Notes under the pieces: model-generated | Databases searched by the model: none | Told to the model about the DNA's origin: nothing | The model's input: the letters and a program-made list of their open reading frames with translations, nothing else | In this document: one piece after another, positions 46,260 to 55,799 of the stretch | Position numbering within the stretch: the stretch's first letter is position 1 | Layout of the letters: each line of letters starts with the position of its first letter | DNA from: Candidatus Gastranaerophilales bacterium | GTDB taxonomy: Bacteria > Cyanobacteriota > Vampirovibrionia > Gastranaerophilales > Gastranaerophilaceae | Direction of reading: 5' to 3' | Length of the DNA stretch: 64,000 nt | NCBI GenBank assembly: GCA_944324945.1 | Contig: CALUYE010000004.1 | Span: 62,001-126,000, forward strand | Translations under genes and position numbers: made by a program

Positions 46260-46994
46260 TCAGCCCTTCTTAAATATTGACTCTATTATACACTTTATTA
46301 AAAATATTGGCAAAACGGGAAAAATCCTTTTAAACCTTTCAGGCTGGCATATAGTTCTATATAGCCATTCAAGCCCCAGTTTTTGATATATTAAGGGTGA
46401 TTCTTTGACAACGCCCGAAAATACGTCAAAACTTCCCCCGACGCCTATCATAACCGTATTTTGTAAAATATCTTTTAATTTAAAAATAATTTCTTCCTGA
46501 TAAGGAGAACCCATTCCGACAAGAAGTATTTGCGGATTTGCTTGCTTGATTTCGTTAAGTATTTTTTCTTCCTCACCTTTTATATATCCGTTATGAGAAT
46601 AAACAATATTAAGCGAAGGATACATATTTTTAAAGTTTTGCGTAGTTTTTTGAATTATTTCTTCTTTTGCACCTAAAAAAGCAATGGAATAATTGTTTAG
46701 TGATGCCAGTTTTACAAGCTCTCTTGCAAAATCAACTCCTCTTATTTGATTTAAATTAATTCCTTTAAATTTAAGAGCCAATTTAACTCCGATACTTTCA
46801 GGGATATTTAAATCGGATTTATTTATGATGTTTAAAAAGTCCTGATTTTTTTGCGCATTCATAATCATCTCGGGATTAAGCGTGATGATTTGAAAATTTT
46901 TCTTATCCGCAATTGTATTGTTAACTATATTGATTGCTTCTTCTTTTTTTAATAAATCAACGGGACAGTTAAGGATAAATGTTCTTGTGTTCAT
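46260..46994 (-). CDS. WecG/TagA/CpsF family glycosyltransferase
   Basis: The protein has the family order: ITLNPEMIMNAQKNQDF, ESIGVKLALKFKG, RGVDFARELVKLA, AFLGAKEEI, LVGMGSPYQEEII, and the end GVGGSFDVFSGVVKESP with LGLEWLYRTICQPERFKRI. Members transfer ManNAc or other sugars to lipid-linked GlcNAc in the cytoplasmic face of the membrane for wall or surface polymers. It is first in the minus-strand operon with transketolase and ftsEX. The sugar is not known. Confidence 0.92.
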   Translation of the reverse strand: MNTRTFILNCPVDLLKKEEAINIVNNTIADKKNFQIITLNPEMIMNAQKNQDFLNIINKSDLNIPESIGVKLALKFKGINLNQIRGVDFARELVKLASLNNYSIAFLGAKEEIIQKTTQNFKNMYPSLNIVYSHNGYIKGEEEKILNEIKQANPQILLVGMGSPYQEEIIFKLKDILQNTVMIGVGGSFDVFSGVVKESPLIYQKLGLEWLYRTICQPERFKRIFPVLPIFLIKCIIESIFKKG

Positions 46995-47100
46995 ATTAAT
47001 ATCCTAGCATAAGTATGGTCTTTATAAAATATTAATTTTAAAAAATATTTTTTTGTATTAAAATTTTATTTAGGAAGTCGAATTTTTAAGGAATTATTGA

Positions 47101-48096
47101 ATGAATAAATGTGTTGCAGTTATCGGATGCGGAATCTGGGGTAGAAATATAGTCAGAAATTTTTATAATCTCGGCGCACTTCATACAGTCTGTGATTTAG
47201 ATTCTGATAATTTAAATTTAATTCAGGATTTATACAGAGATGTTAATATTTCAAACGATTTTGAATCCGTTATTAAAAATCCTGAAATAACTGCACTTTG
47301 TGTTGTAACACCGAGTCATACGCATTTTAACCTTGTTAAAAAAGCAATTTTGGCCCATAAACACGTTTATGTTGAAAAACCGATTTCGACTTCATCAAAA
47401 GAAGTTCAGGAACTTAAAGATTTAGCGGACAAGGAAGGAATCAAGCTTCTTGTCGGACACCTTTTATTGTACCATCCTGCGGTAAACAGACTTAAAATGA
47501 TTATTGCTCAAGGACTTTTGGGTAAAATTAAATACGTACAATCAGACAGATTAAACATAAACTACTTTAAAAACGACAGAAGCGTAATGTGGGATTTAGC
47601 GCCGCATGATGTTTCCATGATAGCACACGTTACGGGAAAAGCCCCCGTTAGAGTATTAAATGCCGTTGGTGTGGCTTCAGAATTTGAAAATATCTGCGAT
47701 ATTACTCATTTAACAATTGAATTTGAAGACGGCATCATAGGACAAGTCTCAGACAGCTGGATTCATCCTCAAAAAAGAGTTTCTCTTCTGGTACGCGGAG
47801 AAAAAGCAACGGCAATTCTTGACGATACTCTTCAGGAAGGAAAACTTAAAGTTTACGATAACAAAAAAAGCTCTCAAAACGATATTGAAGTTTTTGATTA
47901 TCTTGAAATTGAGCCGTTGAAGCTTGAATGCCAGCACTTTTTAAATTGCATAGAACATGATAAAACTCCCCGCTCGGACGGTGAAAACGGATATATGATT
48001 GTAAAAGTGCTTGAAGATGCCGAGCGAATGATGCTTGGCGCACAAAAACAGCAGTATTTGGATAATCATGAATTTAAGCTTTCAAGATCAAAATAA
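47101..48096 (+). CDS. Gfo/Idh/MocA-family oxidoreductase
   Basis: An N-terminal Rossmann fold starts VAVIGCGIWGRNIVRNF; the family motif VEKPIS carries the conserved Lys, and GHLLLYHPAVNRL plus WDLAPHDVSM match the substrate domain. These enzymes oxidise or reduce sugars or related compounds with NAD(P), often in surface-sugar synthesis. A preceding wecG-like gene on the other strand is consistent with such a role, but the substrate is unknown. The stop abuts the stop of the convergent gene. Confidence 0.9.
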   Translation: MNKCVAVIGCGIWGRNIVRNFYNLGALHTVCDLDSDNLNLIQDLYRDVNISNDFESVIKNPEITALCVVTPSHTHFNLVKKAILAHKHVYVEKPISTSSKEVQELKDLADKEGIKLLVGHLLLYHPAVNRLKMIIAQGLLGKIKYVQSDRLNINYFKNDRSVMWDLAPHDVSMIAHVTGKAPVRVLNAVGVASEFENICDITHLTIEFEDGIIGQVSDSWIHPQKRVSLLVRGEKATAILDDTLQEGKLKVYDNKKSSQNDIEVFDYLEIEPLKLECQHFLNCIEHDKTPRSDGENGYMIVKVLEDAERMMLGAQKQQYLDNHEFKLSRSK

Positions 48097-48639
48097 TTAT
48101 TTAATCAAGGCTTGAATTTCTTTAAAGTGTTCGTGTTTTGAGGATTTTAAAAATTCAAACAAAAGAATTTCAAGGGTTGTTACTTTAATTCCCTGTTGTT
48201 TCATTAATTCAAGAGCGGTGTTTTTGTTAAGGTCTTTTCTTGATGATGTGCAATCACAAACAACATAAACGCTAAAACCTGATTTTAATAAATCAAGAGC
48301 TGTTTGATAAACGCAAATATGCGTTTCTATACCGAAAATTATTATATTTTTGATATTTTTATCAAGATTATTGATTTCGTCTTGAAATTCTTTTGTTTGG
48401 CAGGCGCTGAAAGTTGTTTTTTCGATTGTTTTAAAAGGAGCGATTTTTTTAATTTCATCAACCGTTTCGCCAAGACCCTTCGGGTATTGCTCGGTTAGAA
48501 GGGTTTTGATATTTAAAATTGACGCTGCTTTTAAAAGTTTAGCGGAATTATTTTGAATATCTAAACCGCAATCAAGCATCTTAACAAGTTTTTGCTGGAT
48601 ATCTATTCCTGTTATTAAAGAGTTATTTATTGTTATCAT
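48097..48639 (-). CDS. Isochorismatase-like cysteine hydrolase
   Basis: The 180-residue protein has the catalytic triad of the family: D13 in TGIDIQQ, K74 in IEKTTFSAC, and C109 in GIETHICVYQTALDLL. LLTEQYPKGLG is typical of the YcaC-like branch. It probably hydrolyses a small amide or ester in the cytoplasm; the substrate is unknown. It ends one base after the convergent oxidoreductase gene. Confidence 0.88.
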   Translation of the reverse strand: MITINNSLITGIDIQQKLVKMLDCGLDIQNNSAKLLKAASILNIKTLLTEQYPKGLGETVDEIKKIAPFKTIEKTTFSACQTKEFQDEINNLDKNIKNIIIFGIETHICVYQTALDLLKSGFSVYVVCDCTSSRKDLNKNTALELMKQQGIKVTTLEILLFEFLKSSKHEHFKEIQALIK

Positions 48640-48710
48640 ATTTTACCTTTTTTATTATAGATTTAAATCTTAATTGTAATTTTATCATAACAATTAAGAT
48701 TTTTTTAACT

Positions 48711-48737
48711 AAAAAAAGCGGATGTTTTGCATCCGCC
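48711..48737 (-). terminator. Terminator of the aldolase gene
   Basis: On the minus strand a 7-bp stem GCGGATG/CATCCGC (48718-48724 with 48730-48736) is followed by seven T. It lies 13 bases behind the stop of the aldolase gene at 48750. A second, longer AT-rich inverted repeat (AATCTTAATTGT and complement, about 48666-48703) follows. Confidence 0.85.
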
Positions 48738-48749
48738 TTGACCTAAAAA

Positions 48750-49346
48750 TTAATTTATTGATTTTATGACTTCTTTGACTGTTTGAACGATTTCGTTGTA
48801 TCCTTTATCCTGATACAAACCTCTTCCTACTCCGACTGCTTTTGCGCCTGCATCAAGATATCCTTTTATTTCTTCAAGTTTTACATAACCGCATGGAAGA
48901 AGGTTTAGAAAATGCATGGGTTTGATTAATTCTTTTATATAATCAATCCCGCCCATTTTATCAACGGGATAGATTTTAATTAAAGCTATTCTTGATTTCC
49001 ATGCGCTATATGCTTCGTTAGGGGTTGTTGCCGTGGGGATTAAAAAGGTTGAATAGCAGGAAGCAAAACGAATTAAATTCGATTGCAAAATAGGGCTTGA
49101 AATTATTTTAGCTCCTGCACAGAGTGCTTTTTGTGCTTGCGCTGTTGTAATTATTCCGCCTTGTGAAATTAAGATGTTATTGTGTTCATCGTGGATTTTT
49201 TTTGTAACATCATAAGGACAGTTAAATTCAATTACTTTAATTCCGCCTTCAATATAAGCTTTTGCAATTTCATAAGCGCGGTTTTTATCATCCTCTCTTA
49301 TGATTGCGTATATTTTTTCATTACTTATGATGTCTGATATTTTCAT
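48750..49346 (-). CDS. eda: KDPG/KHG aldolase family protein
   Basis: The 198 residues match the Eda fold: AIIREDDKNRAYEIAKAYIEGGIKVIEFN, a GGIITT motif, ALIKIYPVDKMGG with the Schiff-base Lys, LLPCGYVKLEEIKGYLDAGAKAVGVG. The enzyme splits 2-keto-3-deoxy-6-phosphogluconate or 4-hydroxy-2-oxoglutarate. Edd is not in the window, so it may serve another sugar-acid route. The conserved Thr-Leu-Arg of the first motif is replaced by FNCPYD, a variation worth noting. It overlaps the upstream gene by four bases. Confidence 0.85.
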   Translation of the reverse strand: MKISDIISNEKIYAIIREDDKNRAYEIAKAYIEGGIKVIEFNCPYDVTKKIHDEHNNILISQGGIITTAQAQKALCAGAKIISSPILQSNLIRFASCYSTFLIPTATTPNEAYSAWKSRIALIKIYPVDKMGGIDYIKELIKPMHFLNLLPCGYVKLEEIKGYLDAGAKAVGVGRGLYQDKGYNEIVQTVKEVIKSIN

Positions 49347-49654
49347 GCGAACACCGCACTTTTTTGAATTTGCGCATCTTTTACAAACTGTTCCATGTTT
49401 CGCAATCTTAAAATTGAAATTGCTTTTCTTGTTGCTTCGTCTTTAACAAGCCAGCAAAGTTTCTTTTCAAAGTTATGCAAAAAACAGTATGTTGAGCATA
49501 AAATTGCCGTTTTTGTCGCTTCAAAAAGATTCATGGAGCTTATATCTATGATATAGCGTTCGCCATCTTGTGTGTATTTTAATTTTAATGAGGATTCTTC
49601 GCTTTCAATTATGAATCGCTTTTGCGAAAGGGTGATTTGTTTAATGGTGTTCAT
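49343..49654 (-). CDS. Small hypothetical protein, possibly STAS-like (103 aa)
   Basis: The protein has a strand-helix pattern (YIIDISSMNLFEATKTAILCSTYCFLH, then KKLCWLVKDEATRKAISILRLRNME) that loosely recalls STAS or anti-sigma-antagonist folds, though no serine phosphorylation motif stands out. It starts the two-gene unit with the aldolase (four-base overlap). Five cysteine or methionine positions sit in hydrophobic context. The STAS idea is tentative. Confidence 0.6.
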   Translation of the reverse strand: MNTIKQITLSQKRFIIESEESSLKLKYTQDGERYIIDISSMNLFEATKTAILCSTYCFLHNFEKKLCWLVKDEATRKAISILRLRNMEQFVKDAQIQKSAVFA

Positions 49655-49771
49655 ATTCGTTCTTTATTTTGCTACAAAATATTAAACGGCATATTTTTTA
49701 TTCTTTTGATTTAAATTTTAAAAAACTAAACCTTTTGGTGTATAATTTTTTTAAAATAATTTGAGGGAAAT

Positions 49772-50305
49772 ATGGACAATAAAGATTTAATTGAAATAGC
49801 AAAAAATATTAAACTTGTAGCGTTTGATGTGGATGGAGTTATGACAGACGGGTCTTTGAGTTTTACTCAAGACGGAGTTGAAATAAAGACTTTTAACGCA
49901 AAAGACGGCATGGGTGTTGTAATGTTATCAAGAGCAGGTTTAATTACTTCGATAATTACTGCAAGAGACAATAACACCGTTAATTTAAGAGCTAAGATGA
50001 TTGATATTAAAGAACTGTACACGGGGCAAAAAGATAAAGCAAAAGCACTTGAGGATTTAATTAATAAATACAATATTAATAAATCGCAAGTTGCATATAT
50101 GGGAGATGATTTACCAGATATTTGTATTTTAAAACAAATCGCCCTTGCATGCTGCCCGAAGGATGCTGTTTTGGAGGTTAAAAAAGTATGTAATTTTATT
50201 TCAAAAAAGAAAGGCGGCAGAGGCGCTGTTCGAGAACTGTGCGATTTTATTCTTGAAGCAAAAGGAATAAATTACGATATGCTTTTAAAGCCTAATAAAC
50301 AATAA
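49772..50305 (+). CDS. kdsC: KDO 8-phosphate phosphatase (HAD family)
   Basis: The HAD nucleophile motif is VAFDVDGVMTDG (D19, D21); IKTFNAKDGMGVVML, ITARDN, and the acidic motif YMGDDLPDICIL follow, as does the C-terminal KKKGGRGAVRELCDFIL loop diagnostic of KdsC. It removes phosphate from KDO-8-phosphate for lipopolysaccharide core synthesis, implying an outer membrane. GAGGGAAAT precedes the ATG. A weak terminator follows. Confidence 0.92.
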   Translation: MDNKDLIEIAKNIKLVAFDVDGVMTDGSLSFTQDGVEIKTFNAKDGMGVVMLSRAGLITSIITARDNNTVNLRAKMIDIKELYTGQKDKAKALEDLINKYNINKSQVAYMGDDLPDICILKQIALACCPKDAVLEVKKVCNFISKKKGGRGAVRELCDFILEAKGINYDMLLKPNKQ

Positions 50306-50312
50306 GTGTTAA

Positions 50313-50338
50313 GAATTGTTAAAAAAGAACAATTTTTT
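50313..50338 (+). terminator. Weak AT-rich terminator after kdsC
   Basis: GAATTGTT and AACAATTTTTT form a 7-bp AT-rich stem (50314-50320 with 50328-50334) running directly into six T. Confidence 0.45.
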
Positions 50339-50397
50339 ATGCGAATCCTTTTTAATATATGTAAGAATGTATTATATTGCGCTTATGGGAGGCAAAT

Positions 50398-50799
50398 ATG
50401 AGAAAATTTATCGGTTTATTAATGATTACAATATTTACGCTGACAAGTTTTGTATTTGTCGAAGCGCAAGCTTATGAAGAATATTATTCAATAGACGGAT
50501 ATAATACATATACAATTTCTTCTTCATCAGATAAAAAAGAAAGCAAAATTACAAAAAGAAAAACAAGAGCCCAAAAAAGAAGAGAAGCAAGAAGGGCTGA
50601 ATTTTTAAAACAAAAAGAAATGGCGGCTTCTAAAGTAACCAACAGTGAAAATGAAGAAGTAAGTAAAGAAACAAAAGAATTTTATAATATGAACCCTATT
50701 ATTAAACCTTTGAAAAACAATTTTGACGGTTCAACAAGATCAACTAAACCTTCAAAATTAAAAAGCAATTATTACCAAAGCCAAAATAAAAACAATTAA
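50398..50799 (+). CDS. Small secreted lysine/arginine-rich protein
   Basis: The ATG at 50398 is chosen because GGGAGG lies six bases upstream; an earlier in-frame TTG would spoil the signal. The 133-residue product has a Sec signal peptide (MRKFIGLLMITIFTLTSFVFVEAQA, cut near AQA) and a mature part that is very basic in the middle (KITKRKTRAQKRREARRAEF) and Asn/Ser/Lys-rich later. No domain is recognised. It may be an outer-surface or periplasmic protein that binds acidic polymers. It is convergent with the helicase gene, overlapping by four bases. Confidence 0.7.
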   Translation: MRKFIGLLMITIFTLTSFVFVEAQAYEEYYSIDGYNTYTISSSSDKKESKITKRKTRAQKRREARRAEFLKQKEMAASKVTNSENEEVSKETKEFYNMNPIIKPLKNNFDGSTRSTKPSKLKSNYYQSQNKNN

Positions 50800-53126
50800 T
50801 CAATATTTACGGGTTCTATATTAATATATTTAATGGCATCGCGTGCTTTTTGAGCAAGCGTGGGATTAATTCCTTCAATTGTTGCAATTTGTCTTAAAAC
50901 ATCGATTACGCGCTTAAATGTGCGAACAACATCGCCTTGCGAAAAATCACTGTCTTCAAACATATTTTCCCAGCTTTTTATGGAGTTATTTTCGATATTC
51001 ATGTTTGATGAAACCCAGTATTCAATAAAATAACAAAAATGAGTATTAAGATTCATCGGGTTTTCAATTTTATTGTCGCGCTCAAGAACATATATTTTTC
51101 TTTTAATATCTTTTATTTGATTTAGAACTTTTCTTACTTTTTTAGAACACCCCAATGCTCTTGAATTATCTTTGTTTCTTATTTCTTCCGATTCAAGAGC
51201 ACAGATAACAGAGGATAATTCAACAACATCAAGTTCATCCAATAACCCCGATAAGATTATTTCACTTAAATATAATTCATTTTCGCACCTGAGCGCCATT
51301 GTGATCTTGCCTTTATCGGTCGGATAATCGTCTTTTAAATTACCCGTTAATTCAAGAATATTTTTATGTGCCAAAAATTTTTGCCAGTAGATATCTTTTT
51401 GAAATTCTATTTCTTTATCTAAAATCCTGATTTCTTTTTGGAATCTTTCAATAAGCTCAAGGCTTTTTTTGTGTTTTTTGTAAATTTTACAGGTATTACA
51501 GCCAAATTTTTCGATTTTTATTCTTAAATCTTTTGATTTTTTATTAAATTCAATAACCTCAGGTGCTGTATCAGGATTTTTATATTTGCCTTTTGCCTGG
51601 CGTTTAAGGGTTTTATAGAGGGTTCTTGTTTGCACGAATTGGTTTTTTAATTTATTGTATTCAATAAAATCATCATCAGACAGCTTATATTTACAGCTAA
51701 AATCACGCGCAAGCACAATATCTTCCTGTCTTTTTTGTTTTTTTTCAATAAGGGGAGATAGTCTATCCGTTGATGAAAAATAGCCGAAAGTTTTAAAAAT
51801 CAGTTCACGCGCGGTTTCCATCGAAAACCTTTGTAAAAGATTTAAAACCATGGAATACCCGGGAGAAAATTTACTCTCTAAAGGATTCGCGTCCGATTTT
51901 ACAAGAGCTGCAACTTCTTCGGGCGTTTGAAAAGGAGTGCCTACAATTACAACATAGCCTATTTTATCCATACCTCTTCTGCCTGCTCTGCCTGACATTT
52001 GAAGAAATTCGTTTGCGCTCAAGGTTCTATGACCGCTGTCGGTTCTTTTTGAGATCGAACTTATGATTGTTGTGCGTGCCGGCATGTTGATTCCTGCAGC
52101 AAGGGTTTCCGTTGCAAAAACAACTTTAATTAAGCCTTGTTGGAATAATTTTTCAACAAGCGCTTTTTGTATGGGCAATAATCCTGCATGGTGAGATGCA
52201 ATGCCTGAGCGGATTAAGTCAAGTTCGGGGTTATTTTCAAGGTATGGATTTTCTTTTATATATTCATCAATAATTGTATTTATTTTTTGAAGCTCATCTT
52301 TTGATAATAAATCAAGTTTTAGGCATTTTCTTGCGTTTTCATCGCATTTTTTCCTTGAAAAAGTAAAATATATCGCAGGAAGCATGTCTTTTTCATTTAG
52401 TGTTTCAACAATATCCAGCGTAGGATTTTTGATTTTATCTTTTTTGTTGAAATATTTATATCTGCTCTCGGGTTTTATTTTTTTGTTTAAATCGCCAGAC
52501 GGTGTTAAAAGAGGAAGAATTGTTTTTGGTTTTGATGAATCATAGTAGAAAAATCTTAAAGGAACGGGGCGAAAATCGGTATAAACAAGTTCTGTTTTTG
52601 AATGAACCGTATTAATCCAATCGGTTAACTGTCTTGAATTTTGAACCGTAGCGCTTAGAGCAATTAATTGAATATTTACGGGGCAATATATAATACTTTC
52701 TTCCCAGACGGTTCCTCTTGATTCGTCGTTCATGTAGTGAACTTCATCCAATACAACGTATTTAACGTCTTTTAAGTTGTCTTTAAGAGAACCGAACGTT
52801 GTGCCGTAGAGCATATTTCTGAATACTTCGGTTGTCATAACAACTACCTGAGCATTTCTATTTATTGTTGTATCTCCCGTTAAAAGCCCGACGCAGTCTT
52901 GCCCGTATATACGCGAAAAATCGTTATATTTTTGGTTTGAAAGAGCTTTTAGGGGGGTTGTGTAAAAAATTCTTTCCTGATTTTCAAGCGCTAAGTGGAT
53001 TGCGCTTTGAGCAATACAGGTTTTGCCTGCGCCTGTCGGGGCGCAGACTACAACGCTTTTTCCGTTTTGAATGTGGTTTATTGCTTCTTTTTGAAAATCA
53101 TCAAGTTCAAAATTAAATCCGTACAT
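50796..53126 (-). CDS. Ski2/Mtr4-type DExH RNA helicase
   Basis: The 776-residue helicase has Walker A APTGAGKT (29-36), DEVH (127-130), the SAT motif (IALSATV), GIASHHAGLLPIQK, FATETLAAGINMPA and QMSGRAGRRGMD as motif VI. The C-terminal half is a long helical region with a DSHCT-like end (GDVVRTFKRVIDVLRQIA). Such helicases are regular in cyanobacteria and act on structured RNA. The arrangement is full length and looks intact. Confidence 0.92.
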   Translation of the reverse strand: MYGFNFELDDFQKEAINHIQNGKSVVVCAPTGAGKTCIAQSAIHLALENQERIFYTTPLKALSNQKYNDFSRIYGQDCVGLLTGDTTINRNAQVVVMTTEVFRNMLYGTTFGSLKDNLKDVKYVVLDEVHYMNDESRGTVWEESIIYCPVNIQLIALSATVQNSRQLTDWINTVHSKTELVYTDFRPVPLRFFYYDSSKPKTILPLLTPSGDLNKKIKPESRYKYFNKKDKIKNPTLDIVETLNEKDMLPAIYFTFSRKKCDENARKCLKLDLLSKDELQKINTIIDEYIKENPYLENNPELDLIRSGIASHHAGLLPIQKALVEKLFQQGLIKVVFATETLAAGINMPARTTIISSISKRTDSGHRTLSANEFLQMSGRAGRRGMDKIGYVVIVGTPFQTPEEVAALVKSDANPLESKFSPGYSMVLNLLQRFSMETARELIFKTFGYFSSTDRLSPLIEKKQKRQEDIVLARDFSCKYKLSDDDFIEYNKLKNQFVQTRTLYKTLKRQAKGKYKNPDTAPEVIEFNKKSKDLRIKIEKFGCNTCKIYKKHKKSLELIERFQKEIRILDKEIEFQKDIYWQKFLAHKNILELTGNLKDDYPTDKGKITMALRCENELYLSEIILSGLLDELDVVELSSVICALESEEIRNKDNSRALGCSKKVRKVLNQIKDIKRKIYVLERDNKIENPMNLNTHFCYFIEYWVSSNMNIENNSIKSWENMFEDSDFSQGDVVRTFKRVIDVLRQIATIEGINPTLAQKARDAIKYINIEPVNID

Positions 53127-53150
53127 CAGTTATTTAATTCCACTTAATGT

Positions 53151-53609
53151 TTATTTTACGCCTGTTGAACCAAAACCGCCCGAGGCTCTTTGGGTATCCG
53201 ATAAGTCGTCGGATATTTTAATTTCGGGTTTTAAAACTTCCATAATTGCCATTTGAGCAATTCTGTCTCCTCTTGAAACTTTAAAATCAACTTTTGAATG
53301 ATTAATCAAACCGACGCAAATTTCGCCTCTATAGTCTTCATCTATTGTTCCTATGCCGTTTACAACAGCTATTCCTTTTTTGATTGCAAGTCCCGAGCGC
53401 GAGCGAACTTGTGCTTCGGTGTTATGGGGAAGTTCAATTGCAATTCCCGTTGGAATCATCCTGATTTCGCCTGACGGAATTACAACATCTTCATCAATTG
53501 CCGCAACTAAATCCATGGCGGAAGCCCCTTGAGTTTTGTATTCGGGCATTGAGACAAAATTAGGCAGTTTTTTAATTTTAAGAGTTAATTTTTCCATGGT
53601 TTCAATCAT
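53151..53609 (-). CDS. dut: dUTP diphosphatase
   Basis: All five trimeric dUTPase motifs are present: SAMDLVA, RSRSGLA, GTIDEDYRGE, GDRIAQM and RASGGFGSTG. The enzyme removes dUTP and supplies dUMP. The ATG at 53609 has AAGGAAG upstream and overlaps the end of coaX by eight bases. Confidence 0.96.
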   Translation of the reverse strand: MIETMEKLTLKIKKLPNFVSMPEYKTQGASAMDLVAAIDEDVVIPSGEIRMIPTGIAIELPHNTEAQVRSRSGLAIKKGIAVVNGIGTIDEDYRGEICVGLINHSKVDFKVSRGDRIAQMAIMEVLKPEIKISDDLSDTQRASGGFGSTGVK

Positions 53610-54381
53610 TTTTTTCTTCCTTATTTAAATAATACAGTTCCTTAAGACCAAAAAGCGTTAAATCTTTATCAATATAGTCAAATATCTTATCCATATTGTC
53701 AAATAGAACCGACGAAAATCCGCCCGTTGCAATTATTGTAGCTTTTTCGTTAAGTTCTTGTTCACATTTTTTAATCATTCCTTCAATTAAACATTTATGC
53801 CCGAGAACAATCCCTGATAACATTGCGCTTATTGTATCTTTTCCGATTGAGCGTTTCGGGGCTTCTATTTTTAATTTAGGCAGTTTTGACGTAAATTGAG
53901 AAAGTGAATTTGCTTGAATTTTAAGCCCTGGGGCGATAATGCCGCCGATAAAACAGGAGTTTTTATCGACAATATCAAATGTTGTTGCCGTACCAAAATC
54001 GATTACAATGGCCGGAAGTTTGTATTTAATCGAAGCTGCCGTTGCGTTTGCAATTCTATCCGCACCGATTTCTTTATTGTTATCAAGTTTTAATTGTACG
54101 GGCATTTTTGATTTATAAGATAAACTTATTGCTTTGATATTTAAATATTTTAAAATCGCATTTTTATATATTTCGCACAATTGTGGTACAACCGATGAAA
54201 CAATTGCTCCTTTGATTTCTTTTGTTAAGTTGTTATGATTTAAAATCGCAAGAAGCGAAATCCCGTATTCATCCGATGTTTTTTTGATGTCGGATGAAAG
54301 AGAAAATGTATTTATTAATTCATTTCCCTTAAAAATCCCAAGCGACGTATTGGTATTGCCGATATCTATAACTAAAAGCAT
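53602..54381 (-). CDS. coaX: Type III pantothenate kinase
   Basis: The N-terminal phosphate-binding motif VIDIGNTNTSLGIF (Asp6), GADRIANATAA, VIDFGTATTFDIV, FIGGIIAPGLKI and ATGGFSS define CoaX. It phosphorylates pantothenate in coenzyme A synthesis and is not inhibited by CoA. Length (259 aa) is normal. It is first of the coaX-dut unit and divergent from the membrane-protein array. Confidence 0.95.
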   Translation of the reverse strand: MLLVIDIGNTNTSLGIFKGNELINTFSLSSDIKKTSDEYGISLLAILNHNNLTKEIKGAIVSSVVPQLCEIYKNAILKYLNIKAISLSYKSKMPVQLKLDNNKEIGADRIANATAASIKYKLPAIVIDFGTATTFDIVDKNSCFIGGIIAPGLKIQANSLSQFTSKLPKLKIEAPKRSIGKDTISAMLSGIVLGHKCLIEGMIKKCEQELNEKATIIATGGFSSVLFDNMDKIFDYIDKDLTLFGLKELYYLNKEEKND

Positions 54382-54476
54382 AATGTTATTTTATTACAGA
54401 CAAATTCATTTTAAAAGCAATTGTAAACCAAAAGAAAAAATTGTATAATTGATTTTGTTATTAAATATTAAGAAAA

Positions 54477-55799
54477 ATGGAAGTTAGAAAAGAATTAATA
54501 TATAAAATACTAAATTCCCCGTTTTTTATAGTCGGGGCAGTTTCTTTTTATAGCATAGTTTCTCTTTTTGCGGCTTTATTTTTCGATTCATCTTCGGCTT
54601 TTGAATATTATACAAAAGCAATAAAAACAAAAGTAATTCTTGAATCGGCCATAGCTGCTTTTTGCGGTTTGTTATACGGAATTGATAATAAAAAATCCAA
54701 AAGCGGAAAATATTTTGTATTTTTGTTTTTGTGTTTTTTTATACTCCATTTTTTTATTGCTTGTATTCTTGTTTTAAAAGCAGGTATGTCCGATGTTTTT
54801 TTGGCTGCCACAATAAAAGAAAATTTCAATATAGACGTATGTATAGCCTTTTCCATATTGTGCACTTTCTCTTTTTACATATCTTATTTTATAATTTTTG
54901 ATTTTAAAGATATATTTAACTCTATCAAAAATAAAAATCAGCAAAACGATTTTTTTGATAAAATTTTAAAAATATTAAATACTCCTTTTAGTATTGCTAC
55001 AATAATTTTTTATTTAAGCGTTATTATTGCGGCATATAAAGCGCATATAGAAGGTGTTGATATTTTATCAACCGAAATATATAAATCCCATGTTTTTGCT
55101 CCTGTATTGTCGATTGTATTTGGTATAATATACGGGATTTATTTTAAAAAAGCACCAAGGGCAAGATTTTTATTTACTCTGTTTGCGCTTTTTGAATTTT
55201 ACGCATTTTTAACTGTAATGTTCCTGTGTAAATCATTAAGTTTAGATGATCTTCAAGCTGAATTTTACTTCCCGCTTGTATATATATTGCTTTTTTATAC
55301 AGGTGTGTATATATGCAATTTTAAAAAATTTAATAATGAAAATGCAATAGAAATAAAAAAGAAAATAAAAAATAAAAGCGAAAATACGAATGAAAATGAA
55401 ATAAAAATTATTCACACCCCTTTAAAGACCGCATTTTATATTACCCTTGCAGGAAATATATGTTTTCTTTTAGGTTGGATTATGGCAGCACTGCTTCAAA
55501 AGAACTCTATTCTCATATCATCATACCGTATTACGTATTTTCTTGATTATATAATTGCGTTTTCTTTTGGAATTTATTATGGATTAAAACAGATAAAAGT
55601 TTTTATCACTATGTATGCAATAAAAATGTTAATTGTTTGCATCCTAATTGTGGTAATTAGAAATTTTTTATTTGCCGCACAACTCGGTGTTAATTTCTTA
55701 ACCGTAATATTTATTATATCATCACCGATAATGGCATCATGGGTAATTGGCGCTTTTGTAATTACAAATTATATAACCTATGGAATAAAAAATCGTTGA
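54477..55799 (+). CDS. Multi-pass membrane protein, array member 1 (three modules)
   Basis: The 440 residues are mostly membrane helices, arranged as three repeats of about 140 residues. Each repeat ends with a variant of the motif G-x-x-Y-G-(I/L)-x-x-K-K: GLLYGIDNKKSKSGKY, GIIYGIYFKKAPRARF and GIYYGLKQIKVFITMY. The first starts KILNSPFFIVGAVSFYSIVSL, the second KILNTPFSIATIIFY. The last residues NYITYGIKNR are shared with member 3. It is the first of four tandem paralogues; no family is known to me. No catalytic motif is seen; a transport or envelope role can only be guessed. Confidence 0.8.
   Translation: MEVRKELIYKILNSPFFIVGAVSFYSIVSLFAALFFDSSSAFEYYTKAIKTKVILESAIAAFCGLLYGIDNKKSKSGKYFVFLFLCFFILHFFIACILVLKAGMSDVFLAATIKENFNIDVCIAFSILCTFSFYISYFIIFDFKDIFNSIKNKNQQNDFFDKILKILNTPFSIATIIFYLSVIIAAYKAHIEGVDILSTEIYKSHVFAPVLSIVFGIIYGIYFKKAPRARFLFTLFALFEFYAFLTVMFLCKSLSLDDLQAEFYFPLVYILLFYTGVYICNFKKFNNENAIEIKKKIKNKSENTNENEIKIIHTPLKTAFYITLAGNICFLLGWIMAALLQKNSILISSYRITYFLDYIIAFSFGIYYGLKQIKVFITMYAIKMLIVCILIVVIRNFLFAAQLGVNFLTVIFIISSPIMASWVIGAFVITNYITYGIKNR

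Noticed and set aside
48666-48708. Long AT-rich inverted repeat followed by T-run as a plus-strand terminator
   Set aside because: No plus-strand gene ends nearby; the GC-stem terminator on the minus strand explains the region better, so it is only mentioned there.
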